From contig NZ_ALVZ01000195.1 in assembly GCF_000332055.1 (NCBI RefSeq), positions 1 through 48,842 on the forward strand: 48,842 nucleotides of DNA. Direction: 5' to 3'. This stretch comes from Xenococcus sp. PCC 7305. GTDB lineage: Bacteria > Cyanobacteriota > Cyanobacteriia > Cyanobacteriales > Xenococcaceae. Position 1 is the stretch's first letter; the number at the start of each line of letters is the position of its first letter. A program made the translations under genes and the position numbers. Below, in pieces: positions 17,335 to 25,975 of this stretch. Under the pieces are notes generated by a model. That model did no database searches, was not told the origin of the DNA, and saw nothing but the letters and a program-made list of their open reading frames with translations.

Positions 17335-18102
17335 ATGAGTAATCAATCTCTTAGCTATCGTTCTATGGAACTTTTACAGGATTATTTTGTTAATCCTTCT
17401 CTTAGATTAAGAAATAAATTAGTTGAATTAAATTCTGGTTTAGTGAGAAAAGTTGCCCATCAAGTAAGCAAAAAATGTGCTGAACCATACGAAGATCTAG
17501 AACAAATTGGGTATCTAGGTTTGATCAGGGCAATTGAACGTTTTGACCCCCATCAAGGTGCTGCTTTTAGCTCATTTGCTATACCTTATATTCGCGGCGA
17601 AATGCTTCACTATCTAAGGGATAGAGGCAGTATGATGCGAATTCCTCGTCGTTGGCAAGAACTATATGCTAAAGGTAAAAAACTACGCAAAGAATTAATT
17701 GAAAAATTGGGACGTTTACCCCATGATATTGAACTTGCTGGAGCTTTAGGAGTTCCATTAACTGAATGGAGCGAATGTCAATTGGCTTTACAAAATAGAT
17801 TGCCAATTAGTTTAGATGCAGTAGTTAGTAATGCCACAGATTCTTCTATTACTTTTGGTGATACATTAGCGGACCCTCGCGCTCAGCAAATCAGAAAATT
17901 AGAAGAGGATCGTTTACAATTACAACGAGCCATGGGTGAGCTGGAAGACAAAACTAAAGCAGCTATTGAATGTGTATTTTTATGGGATTTGCCTCGCAAA
18001 GAAGCAGCTAAATATATTGGCATTAGCCCGATGACTGTAACTAGACATTTACATAAGGGAATTGAGCAATTAGGTACAATTCTCAATCCTCAAGTAGCTT
18101 AA
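17335..18102 (+). CDS. sigF: Group 3 sigma factor, SigF-type
   Basis: 255 residues from ATG 17335. Sigma region 2 is clear (EDLEQIGYLGLIRAIERFDP, AAFSSFAIPYIRGEM, then DRGSMMRIPRRWQEL), and region 4 ends the protein (FLWDLPRKEAAKYIGISPMT, VTRHLHKGIEQL). The spacing and RGEMLHYLRDRG segment fit SigF, the cyanobacterial SigB/SigF-like factor that in Synechocystis controls pili, motility and stress genes. An in-frame TTG at 17320 would add five residues; ATG is preferred. No anti-sigma gene is adjacent. Confidence 0.88.
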   Translation: MSNQSLSYRSMELLQDYFVNPSLRLRNKLVELNSGLVRKVAHQVSKKCAEPYEDLEQIGYLGLIRAIERFDPHQGAAFSSFAIPYIRGEMLHYLRDRGSMMRIPRRWQELYAKGKKLRKELIEKLGRLPHDIELAGALGVPLTEWSECQLALQNRLPISLDAVVSNATDSSITFGDTLADPRAQQIRKLEEDRLQLQRAMGELEDKTKAAIECVFLWDLPRKEAAKYIGISPMTVTRHLHKGIEQLGTILNPQVA

Positions 18103-18104
18103 TT

Positions 18105-18135
18105 CAGTTATTCAGTGAACAGTTATCAGTTATCA
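18105..18135. repeat. Heptameric tandem repeat CAGTTAT
   Basis: TTCAGTTATTCAGTGAACAG and CAGTTATCAGTTATC units start directly after the sigF stop and run into the dispersed repeat at 18136. Confidence 0.7.
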
Positions 18136-18246
18136 ACGTCAGTTCGATGAATTTTATTTTTGATTACATTTTCCAAGTTTAACAACGAAGTAATAGGCTT
18201 TTCCCCAAATCCCCAAATCCCCAAATCCCCAAATCCCCAAATCCCT
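18136..18246 (+). repeat. Dispersed ~100-bp repeat, copy B
   Basis: Ungapped match to 1766-1863: ACGTCAGTTCGATGAATTTT, then AACAACGAAGTAATAGGCTT at the same 45-bp offset and a longer CCCCAAAT octamer array. It has the same orientation as copy A. It lies between sigF and the glutaminyl cyclotransferase gene. Confidence 0.75.
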
Positions 18247-18363
18247 ATTCAGAAATAGTAAATTTTGTACTCATAGAACTCACGTTTGTCAGTAAATGTT
18301 GCTTGTTCTAATCTCTTGAGTATCATGACTTTATATTGGTTGTGATGCTCTTTTTTATGTGTA

Positions 18364-19173
18364 ATGGATAAAGTGAAATTTTTGCCAAGGAAAATATTTG
18401 TTTTAAGTTTATTAACGATAACTTTCTTGGGAATGGGATGTTCTTTGGCTGAAACAGAGAGTATTCCTGATTCTCAGACAACAAGTTGTGGTTATCAAAT
18501 AGTTAATACCTATCCCCATGACAATAATGCTTTTACTCAAGGTTTGGTCTACTATGAGGGGGATTTTTATGAGGGAACAGGATTAAATGGTCGTTCTTCT
18601 CTGCGCAAGGTTGATTTGGAGACGGGGCAAGTTTTGCAGAGTATTAATTTAGATGATAAATATTTTGGCGAAGGTATTACTTTATTTGAAGATAAACTGA
18701 TTCAACTTACTTGGAAGGCTCAGACTGGTTTTGTCTACGATCGCGAATCTTTTACTAAGTTACAGGAGTTTAATTATGCTACTGATGGTTGGGGTTTAAC
18801 TCATGATGACGAGTATTTAATTATGAGTGATGGCTCGGATAGTCTTTTCTTTCTTGACCCCGTGACTTTTGAGGAGGTCAAACGCATTGCAGTGCGCGAT
18901 CGCGATCAGCCTGTTAAGAAATTAAATGAACTTGAATATATCAACGGTGAAATTTATGCCAATATTTGGATGAGCGATCGCATTGCTCGGATTTCTCCCA
19001 CATCTGGTCAAGTATTAGGATGGCTTGATTTGTCTGGATTAAAAGATTCGGGTTTGATTTTCAATCGAGATGCAGTTTTAAATGGTATTGCCTACGACCA
19101 TCAAAACGATAGATTATTTGTTACTGGGAAATTATGGTCTGATTTATTTGAAATTGAAGTTGACTGTAACTAA
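18364..19173 (+). CDS. Glutaminyl-peptide cyclotransferase, lipoprotein form
   Basis: 269 residues. The N-terminus is a lipoprotein signal with lipobox LGMGC at about residues 22-26, so the enzyme is likely anchored in the periplasm. The mature part is a beta-propeller glutamine cyclotransferase: AFTQGLVYYEGDFYEGTGL (about 57-75), YFGEGITLFEDKLIQLTWK, DGWGLTHDDEYLIMSDG, LNELEYINGEIYANIW and LNGIAYD. It converts N-terminal Gln of peptides to pyroglutamate. The ATG at 18364 is the first of the frame. A stand-alone gene after a repeat-rich spacer. Confidence 0.92.
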   Translation: MDKVKFLPRKIFVLSLLTITFLGMGCSLAETESIPDSQTTSCGYQIVNTYPHDNNAFTQGLVYYEGDFYEGTGLNGRSSLRKVDLETGQVLQSINLDDKYFGEGITLFEDKLIQLTWKAQTGFVYDRESFTKLQEFNYATDGWGLTHDDEYLIMSDGSDSLFFLDPVTFEEVKRIAVRDRDQPVKKLNELEYINGEIYANIWMSDRIARISPTSGQVLGWLDLSGLKDSGLIFNRDAVLNGIAYDHQNDRLFVTGKLWSDLFEIEVDCN

Positions 19174-19249
19174 TTAGGACTTACGCAGCATAAATGTTGA
19201 TATTTTGGAGATAACAATACTCATTTCACGTAAGCCCCAACCTAATACC

Positions 19250-19367
19250 GACGTTGCTGAATCCAGATATGAATTCGTTTCGCGCAAAGGCGCAAAGACG
19301 CAAAGAAAGAAGCAAAGAAGATTAGAAGATTAGTCCAAAATTCTTTCATGTTTTAAATCAGCAACGC
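19250..19367. mobile_element. Candidate 118-bp MITE with IS982-like ends
   Basis: The ends GACGTTGCTGAATC and, reverse-complemented, GCGTTGCTGATTTA form terminal inverted repeats (CGTTGCTGA core). The element is flanked by perfect 9-bp direct repeats CCTAATACC at 19241-19249 and 19368-19376. The interior is non-coding and holds GCGCAAAG-type repeats. The GCTGAATC core matches the end of the IS982-type element at 196-210. Because CCTAATA is also a local heptamer, the flanking repeat could be coincidental. Confidence 0.6.
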
Positions 19368-19386
19368 CCTAATACCTAATACCTTT

Positions 19387-20430
19387 CTATTTAGAATTTG
19401 CCAAAAGATGAGGTTTAATAACACCTTTTTCAGTGATAATTCCTGCAATTAAATCAGCAGGGGTGACATCAAAAGCGGGGTTGTAAAATTCTGCGCCATC
19501 AGGACATAAGCTAGTCTTCCCAATTTGACGAATCTCGGTGACATTACGTTCTTCAATAGGAATTTGACTACCGTCTGATAAGGCAAAATCAATCGTAGAA
19601 AAAGGTGCAGCCACATAAAAAGGAACATTATGGGCTTGGGCAATGATTGCTAGAGAATAGGTGCCAATTTTATTTGCAGTATCTCCATTCGCCGCAATGC
19701 GATCGGCGCCGACTACTACCAAATCAATTTTTCCTTCTCGCATACAATGAGCAGACATGCTATCGGTGATTACAGTCACGGGAATTCCCTCTTGAACACA
19801 TTCCCACGCTGTTAATTTTGCCCCTTGTAAACGAGGACGAGTTTCATCAGCATAAACTCGTTGCAATTTTTCTTCACGCCATGCCGATCGCACTACTCCC
19901 AATGCTGTCCCATAACCAGCGGTCGCCAAAGATCCTGCATTGCAATGGGTCAAAATAGTAGATTGGGGCTTGTCTGGCAGCACAGATAAACCATGGTCGC
20001 CGATCGCCTGACAAGTATTGAGATCTTCTTGTTGAATAGCTTTTGCTGTTTCGAGTAAAGTTGCTTTTATTTCGGCGACAGTTCCTGTAGATTCCTGGGC
20101 AGTTTTGAGCATTCGCGAAATTGCCCAAAATAAGTTGACTGCTGTGGGACGAGTTTCTCCCAGCATTTTTGCGATCGCATCTAGCTGAGTCAGAAATTCC
20201 TCGCGATTTCTCGTATCAATTTCCCTGGCCCCCAAGTACATTCCATAACCTGCGGCAACTCCAATCGCTGGCGCACCACGAACAATCATGGTTGTAATCG
20301 CTTCTGCCATATCCTGAGAACGGTTAATATTTACTGTGCTATGTTCCCCTGGCAACCGAGTCTGATCGATGAGGACTACGTGATTGTCTTGCCAAATGAC
20401 AGGATAAATTGGATTGGATAGAGTTTTCAT
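19387..20430 (-). CDS. mtnA: S-methyl-5-thioribose-1-phosphate isomerase
   Basis: MtnA turns 5-methylthioribose 1-phosphate into the ribulose form in the methionine salvage pathway. The 347-residue length is normal. The active-site Cys lies in [20 protein letters not shown] (about 159-178) and the Asp in [20 protein letters not shown] (about 238-257). The N-terminal [16 protein letters not shown] is also diagnostic. Start ATG 20430; no clear Shine-Dalgarno. No other mtn genes adjoin it. The 3' side ends at the candidate MITE. Confidence 0.96.
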   Translation of the reverse strand: MKTLSNPIYPVIWQDNHVVLIDQTRLPGEHSTVNINRSQDMAEAITTMIVRGAPAIGVAAGYGMYLGAREIDTRNREEFLTQLDAIAKMLGETRPTAVNLFWAISRMLKTAQESTGTVAEIKATLLETAKAIQQEDLNTCQAIGDHGLSVLPDKPQSTILTHCNAGSLATAGYGTALGVVRSAWREEKLQRVYADETRPRLQGAKLTAWECVQEGIPVTVITDSMSAHCMREGKIDLVVVGADRIAANGDTANKIGTYSLAIIAQAHNVPFYVAAPFSTIDFALSDGSQIPIEERNVTEIRQIGKTSLCPDGAEFYNPAFDVTPADLIAGIITEKGVIKPHLLANSK

Positions 20431-20668
20431 CTTTTACAGATCAATTAATTGTGATTAATTTTCTTAGCTAACAGTTTATAGCTTATAACGCAATGACTTA
20501 TGCTCCCTCTGCCGCAATACTTCTCGTTTAAAGATTGAATTTAAAAACCTAACGATTTGGGATTTGGGGTTTTAGGGTTTTGGGAAATAATAATAGCTAG
20601 ATTTCCCTAATTCCCTACATCCCTATTTCCCCAAGCGAGAAGTATTGCAATCTGCCTTCTGCCCTCAT
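20431..20668. other. Repeat-bearing spacer between mtnA and MBL hydrolase
   Basis: A 238-bp spacer with no gene. It contains degenerate GGGATTTGGGGTTTTAGGG-type units (20560-20584), their complement-like TTCCCTAATTCCCTACATCC (20603-20625) and CTGCCTTCTGCCCTC (20650-20664), related to the GGCAGAG heptamer family. AGTATTGCAAT-like words occur at both ends (20514 and 20640). Confidence 0.5.
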
Positions 20669-22315
20669 TTACCTTTCATAAACAGGACAATAGCCTTCGG
20701 CCATAACCTTAAATTCGTATAGAGGCGAATTCGGGTTCCAGCAACGTTGAGAACGATAGTGAATACAACTATTACAACATTCAAGATCTTCACTCATTGT
20801 GATACTTTTATCGGAATTTAATAATTCTTGCTGAGAAATACCTCGTAAAACAAGCTCATTTCCCTGCCAACGAGCCTCAATGATTCCCGTATCAGAAAAT
20901 TTATTCCAGCGAGGATCGCCACTAATGCTATCAGGGAAAAGCATGGTGATATAAGAGCCAACCTCGTTTAATTGTCCCTCGTAATGGATCGAAATTGGCT
21001 TGATGGGTTGCACAAAGCGATCGCCCAAGGGAAACTCAACTAAATTACCACTCAATGGTGCATGAACTTTATAGCGATTGTATAATTCCTTCAAACTAGC
21101 CAATTCGATCAAATAAGATTGAGAACCATGAACAAAAACGATATGTTGGGGACGCAAATTATGAATTAGTTGGGTGGTATTGCGACCGTCACTATGCTCA
21201 GCCAACAAATAAGTTTCAGCTGTTACATATTCTATGTCTGATACTTGCTTGTTTGATACTTGCTCTCGTAGCTTAGAACCTATTGCAGTATCGTCACTGA
21301 GCAGTTCGGCAAATAGGATCAGCCATTTCCCCCAGTCGGGGACTAAATGATCTAATAAAGGGTTGTCATGATCAACCATGACAATACAAGGTAGTTTCCC
21401 CCCAGAAATTTCTTCAAACTGGCTGAAAGTACTCATCCTCGGACAAATGCGCTCATCCCAAAATAAAGACTGGTGTTTAGCGAAATTTTGCACAGAAGCG
21501 GGCAATTGAGATAATAAGCCCAAATAAACATCACAAGCTTTCGCTACAGTTTGATCGACCCAAATATCGAGATCCTTGCCCGTGAACTGATGATGAGATC
21601 GCAAAAGCTTGAGAATTTCCTGCCCCAAACCCAGAGGCGCCACTGGTAATAAAATATTTTCGCCCTTTTTTAAAGCCCGTTCGATACGCTCCATTAAGTA
21701 TTTTTCTTGTTGCCGACGGTGGGGATGACGAACTGTCCCATAACTACCTTCAATAATTAAAACATCGGGCTCTAAACCCCTCATCCCTTCAATAGATAAA
21801 CCTTCTACCAATTGGAAGTTAGACAAGGAAAAATCCCCTGTATAGAGCACCTTATAGTCTCTTTTTTTGGTCTGATAAGTCAGAACAAGAGCTGCCGCAC
21901 CAGGTAAATGTCCCGCAGGATACAATTCTAGTTCGAGATTTTCGCCCAATTTTTTTGGCGATCGCCAAGGCAAGGCAGTTAAGGCCATTGATTCAATAAT
22001 TGAATTCGGCCAATAAAGAGTGAGCAATTGCGCTGTAATTTCGCTAGTGTAGATCGGAAGTTTGGGAAATGCCTGATGAAGAGCCAGCAATCCTCGACAA
22101 TGATCTTGATGAGCATGGGAACAAAAAACAAATTCGATGGGAAGAGTATTTGACTCATTGGCAAAAGGGAAACTGGTAACACCGCAATCGAGGAGCATCC
22201 GATGTTCACCCATAGTCAGCAATAAACTGATCCCTTCGCGATCGTGGCCTGCACCATAGGGGAGACAAGACAAACCCACTACCTCATTGGGAGATTGCAT
22301 TATCTGCTTGCCCAT
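20669..22315 (-). CDS. Metallo-beta-lactamase/beta-CASP-type hydrolase (RNase-like)
   Basis: 548 residues from ATG 22315, which has GGAGG 7 bp upstream; a TTG one codon earlier is less likely. The zinc-site motif is FCSHAHQDHCRG (about 64-75), with LYPAGHLPGAAALVL (about 131), YTGDFSLSN (about 159) and the beta-CASP AEHSDGRN (about 376), where His and Asp complete the site. This architecture is that of CPSF-like nucleases acting on RNA ends. A C-terminal extension of about 120 residues ends with a Cys cluster (LECCNSCIHYRSQRC, EGYCPV) that may bind metal. The RNA substrate is not known. Confidence 0.85.
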   Translation of the reverse strand: MGKQIMQSPNEVVGLSCLPYGAGHDREGISLLLTMGEHRMLLDCGVTSFPFANESNTLPIEFVFCSHAHQDHCRGLLALHQAFPKLPIYTSEITAQLLTLYWPNSIIESMALTALPWRSPKKLGENLELELYPAGHLPGAAALVLTYQTKKRDYKVLYTGDFSLSNFQLVEGLSIEGMRGLEPDVLIIEGSYGTVRHPHRRQQEKYLMERIERALKKGENILLPVAPLGLGQEILKLLRSHHQFTGKDLDIWVDQTVAKACDVYLGLLSQLPASVQNFAKHQSLFWDERICPRMSTFSQFEEISGGKLPCIVMVDHDNPLLDHLVPDWGKWLILFAELLSDDTAIGSKLREQVSNKQVSDIEYVTAETYLLAEHSDGRNTTQLIHNLRPQHIVFVHGSQSYLIELASLKELYNRYKVHAPLSGNLVEFPLGDRFVQPIKPISIHYEGQLNEVGSYITMLFPDSISGDPRWNKFSDTGIIEARWQGNELVLRGISQQELLNSDKSITMSEDLECCNSCIHYRSQRCWNPNSPLYEFKVMAEGYCPVYER

Positions 22316-22438
22316 CAAATTCCCTCCAGTCCCATGCTGCTGTGAAACAAAATTACCGTTTCGCAGAAGTAATAATTAATTAACTAATAAGCATTAATTT
22401 TACAGGCTTTGAGAGCATTTCAAGGAACAAAGATTTTC

Positions 22439-22468
22439 TGTAGGGGAGCTAAAACTCGCCCTCCTACA
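22439..22468. repeat. Imperfect 30-bp palindrome TGTAGGGG...CTCCTACA
   Basis: TGTAGGGGAGCTAAAACTCG then CCCTCCTACA has the same length and ends as the perfect palindrome at 3698-3727. It folds into a hairpin and is followed by ATATTTTCTG. It may act as a terminator or only be a dispersed repeat. Confidence 0.6.
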
Positions 22469-22757
22469 ATATTTTCTGATTAAATTTTATTTTCTGATTC
22501 AATTTTTACTTTAATGAGCAGTACCATTCCCATCATAGTTATCAGAATCATAGAAACCGTTTTTTGTTCCAAAGAAGAGACAGGATATGGTAAAAATCCC
22601 TGTCAAAACAACGATCACAAGCTTTACATCCATAATTGTTATCACACCATAAAATATATTCCTACATCTACTAATGATAATGCGATCTATCTTCTAAAAT
22701 TCTGCAAACAATCTTTAAACATTGACCAGGACTTTGTCCTTGAAGGCAGAGGGCAGC

Positions 22758-22800
22758 GGTGCGACCCCGCGCCTTTGCAAGGCGCTAGGGAACGCGCACC
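22758..22800. repeat. 43-nt structured hairpin repeat, copy 1
   Basis: GGTGCGACCCCGCGCCTTTG then CAAGGCGCTAGGGAACGCGC ACC. It folds with outer stem GGTGCG/CGCACC, middle CCC/GGG and inner GCGCCTT/AAGGCGC. It sits inside a GGCAGAG heptamer array. The second copy at 33839-33881 has the same length and paired substitutions in the stem. Confidence 0.7.
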
Positions 22801-22955
22801 AAGAGAGAGGGCAGGAGAAAATAACTTACTTCCTCAACAATTCAAGATTTTGTCACAGACTTGATATGATAAGCCCGATTCTGGGCAATCTATTGGGTGA
22901 ACTGTTATTTGCTTGCTAAATTCGGGGAAAGGAATTGTTTAGAGGGATCTATCCT

Positions 22956-25559
22956 ATGGAAACTAGCTTAACCAGAAAGAGAACATTTAATTGGCTACAG
23001 TATGGCTTGTGTTTAAGTTTCTGTACTTTTAATCTGGGAATTTTGGCTAGACCTGTAATTGCGAAAACAATATTAGTTTCTGCAAATGTGACATCTCAAT
23101 CTAATCAAGAAAATTTACTGGACAAAGGCAAAATCGCCTATCATGCAGGCCGATATGCTGAGGCGACAGCAATTTGGACTGAAGCCAATCAAAACTATCA
23201 GGCTACCAAAAATACTCTTCTTCAAGCCCTTAGTGCCAACTATCTTGCCTTAAGTAACTATCAACAAGGTAATTTACACCAAGCTCAACAATATCTCTCC
23301 CAAAGTCTGGAACTTTTACAAGATAAATCTTCAGAAACTAGTTTAAGTATCTATGCACAGGCTCTAAATACCCAAGGTAGACTAGAACTTGCTAGGGGAA
23401 AAGCAAAAGAAGCTCTCATAAGTTGGCAAAATGCCGAAGAAATTTACCAACAGGCAGGGGATGAAGCCGGTGTCTTGGGTAGTCGGCTCAACCAAGCTCA
23501 AGCCTTACAAAATTTAGGGCTTTATAGGCGATCGCAAAAGCTTTTAGAAGCAACGGCGCAACAGATTCAACAACAAGCAGACCCTAAGCTTAAAATGTCA
23601 GGACTACGAAGTCTCGGGATGGCGCTGCAAATTACCGGAGATCTTCATCTCGCCCAAGAAGTACTGGAGCAAAGTTTGGCGATCGCCAAAGAACTTGATT
23701 TCCCAGCAGAAACGAGTACAATTCTATTCAGTCTGGGGAATGTCACCAGAGCATTAGAGCAAACAGACAATGCGATCGCCTTCTACCAACAAGCTGCTGC
23801 CACCAGTTCTCAACCCTTGATCCAAGCTGAAGCGCAACTGAATCAACTAAGCCTACTCATTACTGATTCCCAAGAGCAAGCAGCCCGAGAATTACTACCA
23901 CAAATTAAGCAAGAAATCATTGCTTTAGCAAGCAATCCCAATCGTCGCTCGATCTATATTCAGGTTAATCTGGCCAAAAATTTAATCGATTTATCCACAG
24001 ATCCTGGTTCAAGACGTCTTACGAGCAGTACTACCCAAATACCAAATATCCTAACCACAGCTCTAGACCAAGCCCAAAAACTCCAGGATCGAGAAGCCCA
24101 ATCCTATAGCTTCGGAATTTTAGGCTATTGGTACGAGCAACAGCAACAATGGAATCTCAGTCAAAACTACACCGAAAAGGCTTTAAAATTAGCCACCGAA
24201 CTTGATAACTCAGACTTGACCTACCAATGGCAATGGCAATTAGGTAGATTAGAGCAAAACCAAGGCAATCAAAAACCGGCGATCATTGCCTATTCCTCAG
24301 CTGTAAACGCCTTGGAATCTCTCCGTAGCGATCTAGCTATTACTAATCTAGATAGTCAATTCTCCTTTCGCGAAGGTGTTGAACCAGTGTATCGAGAGCT
24401 GGTGAGCCTATTACTGCAACCACAAGATAATCAGGAAATTAGCCAAGCTAATTTGTTACAGGCACGAGACACTATTGAATCTTTACAGCTTGCAGAACTC
24501 AATAATTTTTTCCGTGAAGCTTGCATTGATGCTCAACCAACTAATATCGAAAATCTCGATACCAGCGCCGCCGTTATTTATCCAATCATTCTTCGCGATC
24601 GCCTAGAAATCATAGTTAGTATTCCCAATCAACCATTAGCTCATTACTCCACAGCAATTGAGCAAACAGAATTAGAAACTACTCTTGGAGAATTTCAACG
24701 TAATCTTCCTATTCGCAGTCGCAGAGCTTATCTGCCCTCAGCCAAAAAATTGTATAATTGGTTAATTCTCCCAGCGATCGCAGATTTGGCAAGCCATCAC
24801 ATTGAAACCTTAGTCTTTGTTCCTGATGGTTCTTTCCGCAATATTCCCATCGCCGCCTTACATGATGGAGAACAATATCTAGTCGAACAATATAATGTTT
24901 CCTTGACTCCAGGCTTACAATTATTAGCGCCTCTGCCCTTGGAAAATGTTGAATTAAAAACCCTCGCGGCGGGAATTACCCAACAAAGAAGAGGTTTTGA
25001 TGCCCTTGAATATGTCAATGCTGAACTAGAAGAGATTCAGAATCAGACCCAGAGCAAGATTTTACGAGACGAAGAATTTACCCAAAAGACTTTACAAAAT
25101 TATATTGAATCATCAAAATTTCCCATTGTTCATATTGCGACCCACGGACAGTTTAGTTCCAATTTAGACGAAACTTTTCTCTTAGCTTGGGACAGTAAAA
25201 TTGACATCCAACAGTTGAATAATATTTTACAAAACACTGATCTTAGTCAAGAACAATCCCTAGAACTTTTGGTCTTAAGTGCTTGTGAAACCGCCGCGGG
25301 GGACAGTCGAGCAGCTTTGGGCTTAGCAGGTATGGCAGTTAGAGCAGGAGCAAGAACTACCTTGGCCAGTCTGTGGACAGTATCGGACGAATCTACTGCT
25401 CTAACCATGAATTCCTTTTATCGAGAAATTAACCAATCAAATATCAAAAGGAATAAAGCGCAAGCGTTGCGGAATGCGCAATTGGAGCTAATTAAATCAG
25501 AGCAATTCAAGCATCCCTACTATTGGGCACCTTTTGTCATGATCGGGAATTGGCTTTAG
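22956..25559 (+). CDS. Exported TPR-CHAT domain protein (caspase-like peptidase)
   Basis: 867 residues from ATG 22956, which has AGAGGG upstream; an in-frame TTG at 22935 is less likely. There is an N-terminal signal-like segment (YGLCLSFCTFNLGILARPVI). Residues about 45-460 are TPR repeats (AYHAGRYAEATAIW, ALSNYQQGNLHQAQQYL and others). The C-terminal CHAT domain, about 540-867, has the His of VHIATHGQFSS (about 728) and the Cys of LVLSACETAAGD (about 777), the caspase-like dyad. It ends with the typical YYWAPFVMIGNW. It should sit outside the cytoplasm. Cyanobacterial homologues often accompany haemagglutinin-like exoproteins; none is adjacent, but large RTX proteins follow. Confidence 0.9.
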   Translation: METSLTRKRTFNWLQYGLCLSFCTFNLGILARPVIAKTILVSANVTSQSNQENLLDKGKIAYHAGRYAEATAIWTEANQNYQATKNTLLQALSANYLALSNYQQGNLHQAQQYLSQSLELLQDKSSETSLSIYAQALNTQGRLELARGKAKEALISWQNAEEIYQQAGDEAGVLGSRLNQAQALQNLGLYRRSQKLLEATAQQIQQQADPKLKMSGLRSLGMALQITGDLHLAQEVLEQSLAIAKELDFPAETSTILFSLGNVTRALEQTDNAIAFYQQAAATSSQPLIQAEAQLNQLSLLITDSQEQAARELLPQIKQEIIALASNPNRRSIYIQVNLAKNLIDLSTDPGSRRLTSSTTQIPNILTTALDQAQKLQDREAQSYSFGILGYWYEQQQQWNLSQNYTEKALKLATELDNSDLTYQWQWQLGRLEQNQGNQKPAIIAYSSAVNALESLRSDLAITNLDSQFSFREGVEPVYRELVSLLLQPQDNQEISQANLLQARDTIESLQLAELNNFFREACIDAQPTNIENLDTSAAVIYPIILRDRLEIIVSIPNQPLAHYSTAIEQTELETTLGEFQRNLPIRSRRAYLPSAKKLYNWLILPAIADLASHHIETLVFVPDGSFRNIPIAALHDGEQYLVEQYNVSLTPGLQLLAPLPLENVELKTLAAGITQQRRGFDALEYVNAELEEIQNQTQSKILRDEEFTQKTLQNYIESSKFPIVHIATHGQFSSNLDETFLLAWDSKIDIQQLNNILQNTDLSQEQSLELLVLSACETAAGDSRAALGLAGMAVRAGARTTLASLWTVSDESTALTMNSFYREINQSNIKRNKAQALRNAQLELIKSEQFKHPYYWAPFVMIGNWL

Positions 25560-25975
25560 GTTTTGGGAATCGGGAATCGGGAACAAGCAACAACTATACA
25601 ATTGATGTGAATTACTTATTTACATTTTGTATTACTTTACGATTTTGATAATTTTTCTTTTCTAGACTGTTAAGAATAGATTATTTAAAGTGGTATTCCC
25701 TTACTAAATAACCACTAAAGATATTTTATAAACTAAATTTATATATTTTTGTCTTGATTTTTTGTCGATGACTTTACAAATTAGATAACAAATATTTTCT
25801 AAAAAGTAAATTTAATATTTTGATTGGTCTTTTTATACCTTAATCCACAAATATTCGGTATCATACTCATGAAGTAAATATGAATTAACTGATAAAAATC
25901 AGTATCAATTAATTAACTACTAAGTAACCGCGCACAATATTAATTTGAATATTTTAATAAGAATAAAGATAAACA
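25560..25975. other. 416-bp AT-rich intergenic region upstream of first FG-GAP/RTX gene
   Basis: It starts with GGGAATC heptamers (25565-25583). The rest is very AT-rich with a small hairpin ACTGAT-AAAA-ATCAGT (25888-25903). A promoter-like TATTCGGTATCAT lies at 25852-25864, in the same position relative to the start codon as in the paralogue. No gene is seen. Confidence 0.6.
25852..25864 (+). promoter_or_regulatory. Candidate promoter of FG-GAP/RTX gene 1
   Basis: TATTCGG followed by the -10-like TATCAT (25859-25864), 117 bp before the ATG. The paralogue has TATTCGG-TATAAT, 119 bp before its ATG, while the surrounding DNA does not align, which supports function. No clear -35 box was found. 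Confidence 0.5.

Larger units (their letters stand above)
22316..22955. other. 640-bp intergenic region with two hairpin repeats
   Basis: There is no convincing gene. It holds an imperfect 30-bp palindrome at 22439-22468, a GGCAGAG heptamer array at 22744-22757 interrupted by a 43-nt hairpin element (22758-22800), and then the array's remnant to about 22820. An in-frame stretch at 22514-22864 has no protein-like composition and spans the hairpin. The final 60 bp carry the Shine-Dalgarno of the CHAT gene. Confidence 0.6.

Noticed and set aside
1838-18246. CCCCAAAT arrays as a possible CRISPR or telomere-like repeat
   Set aside because: Units are 8 bp with no spacers; they are simple tandem repeats at the end of a dispersed element.
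22514-22864. Open frame of 116 codons
   Set aside because: It crosses a heptamer array and the 43-nt hairpin, has low-complexity charged sequence and no ribosome-binding site or recognisable domain.
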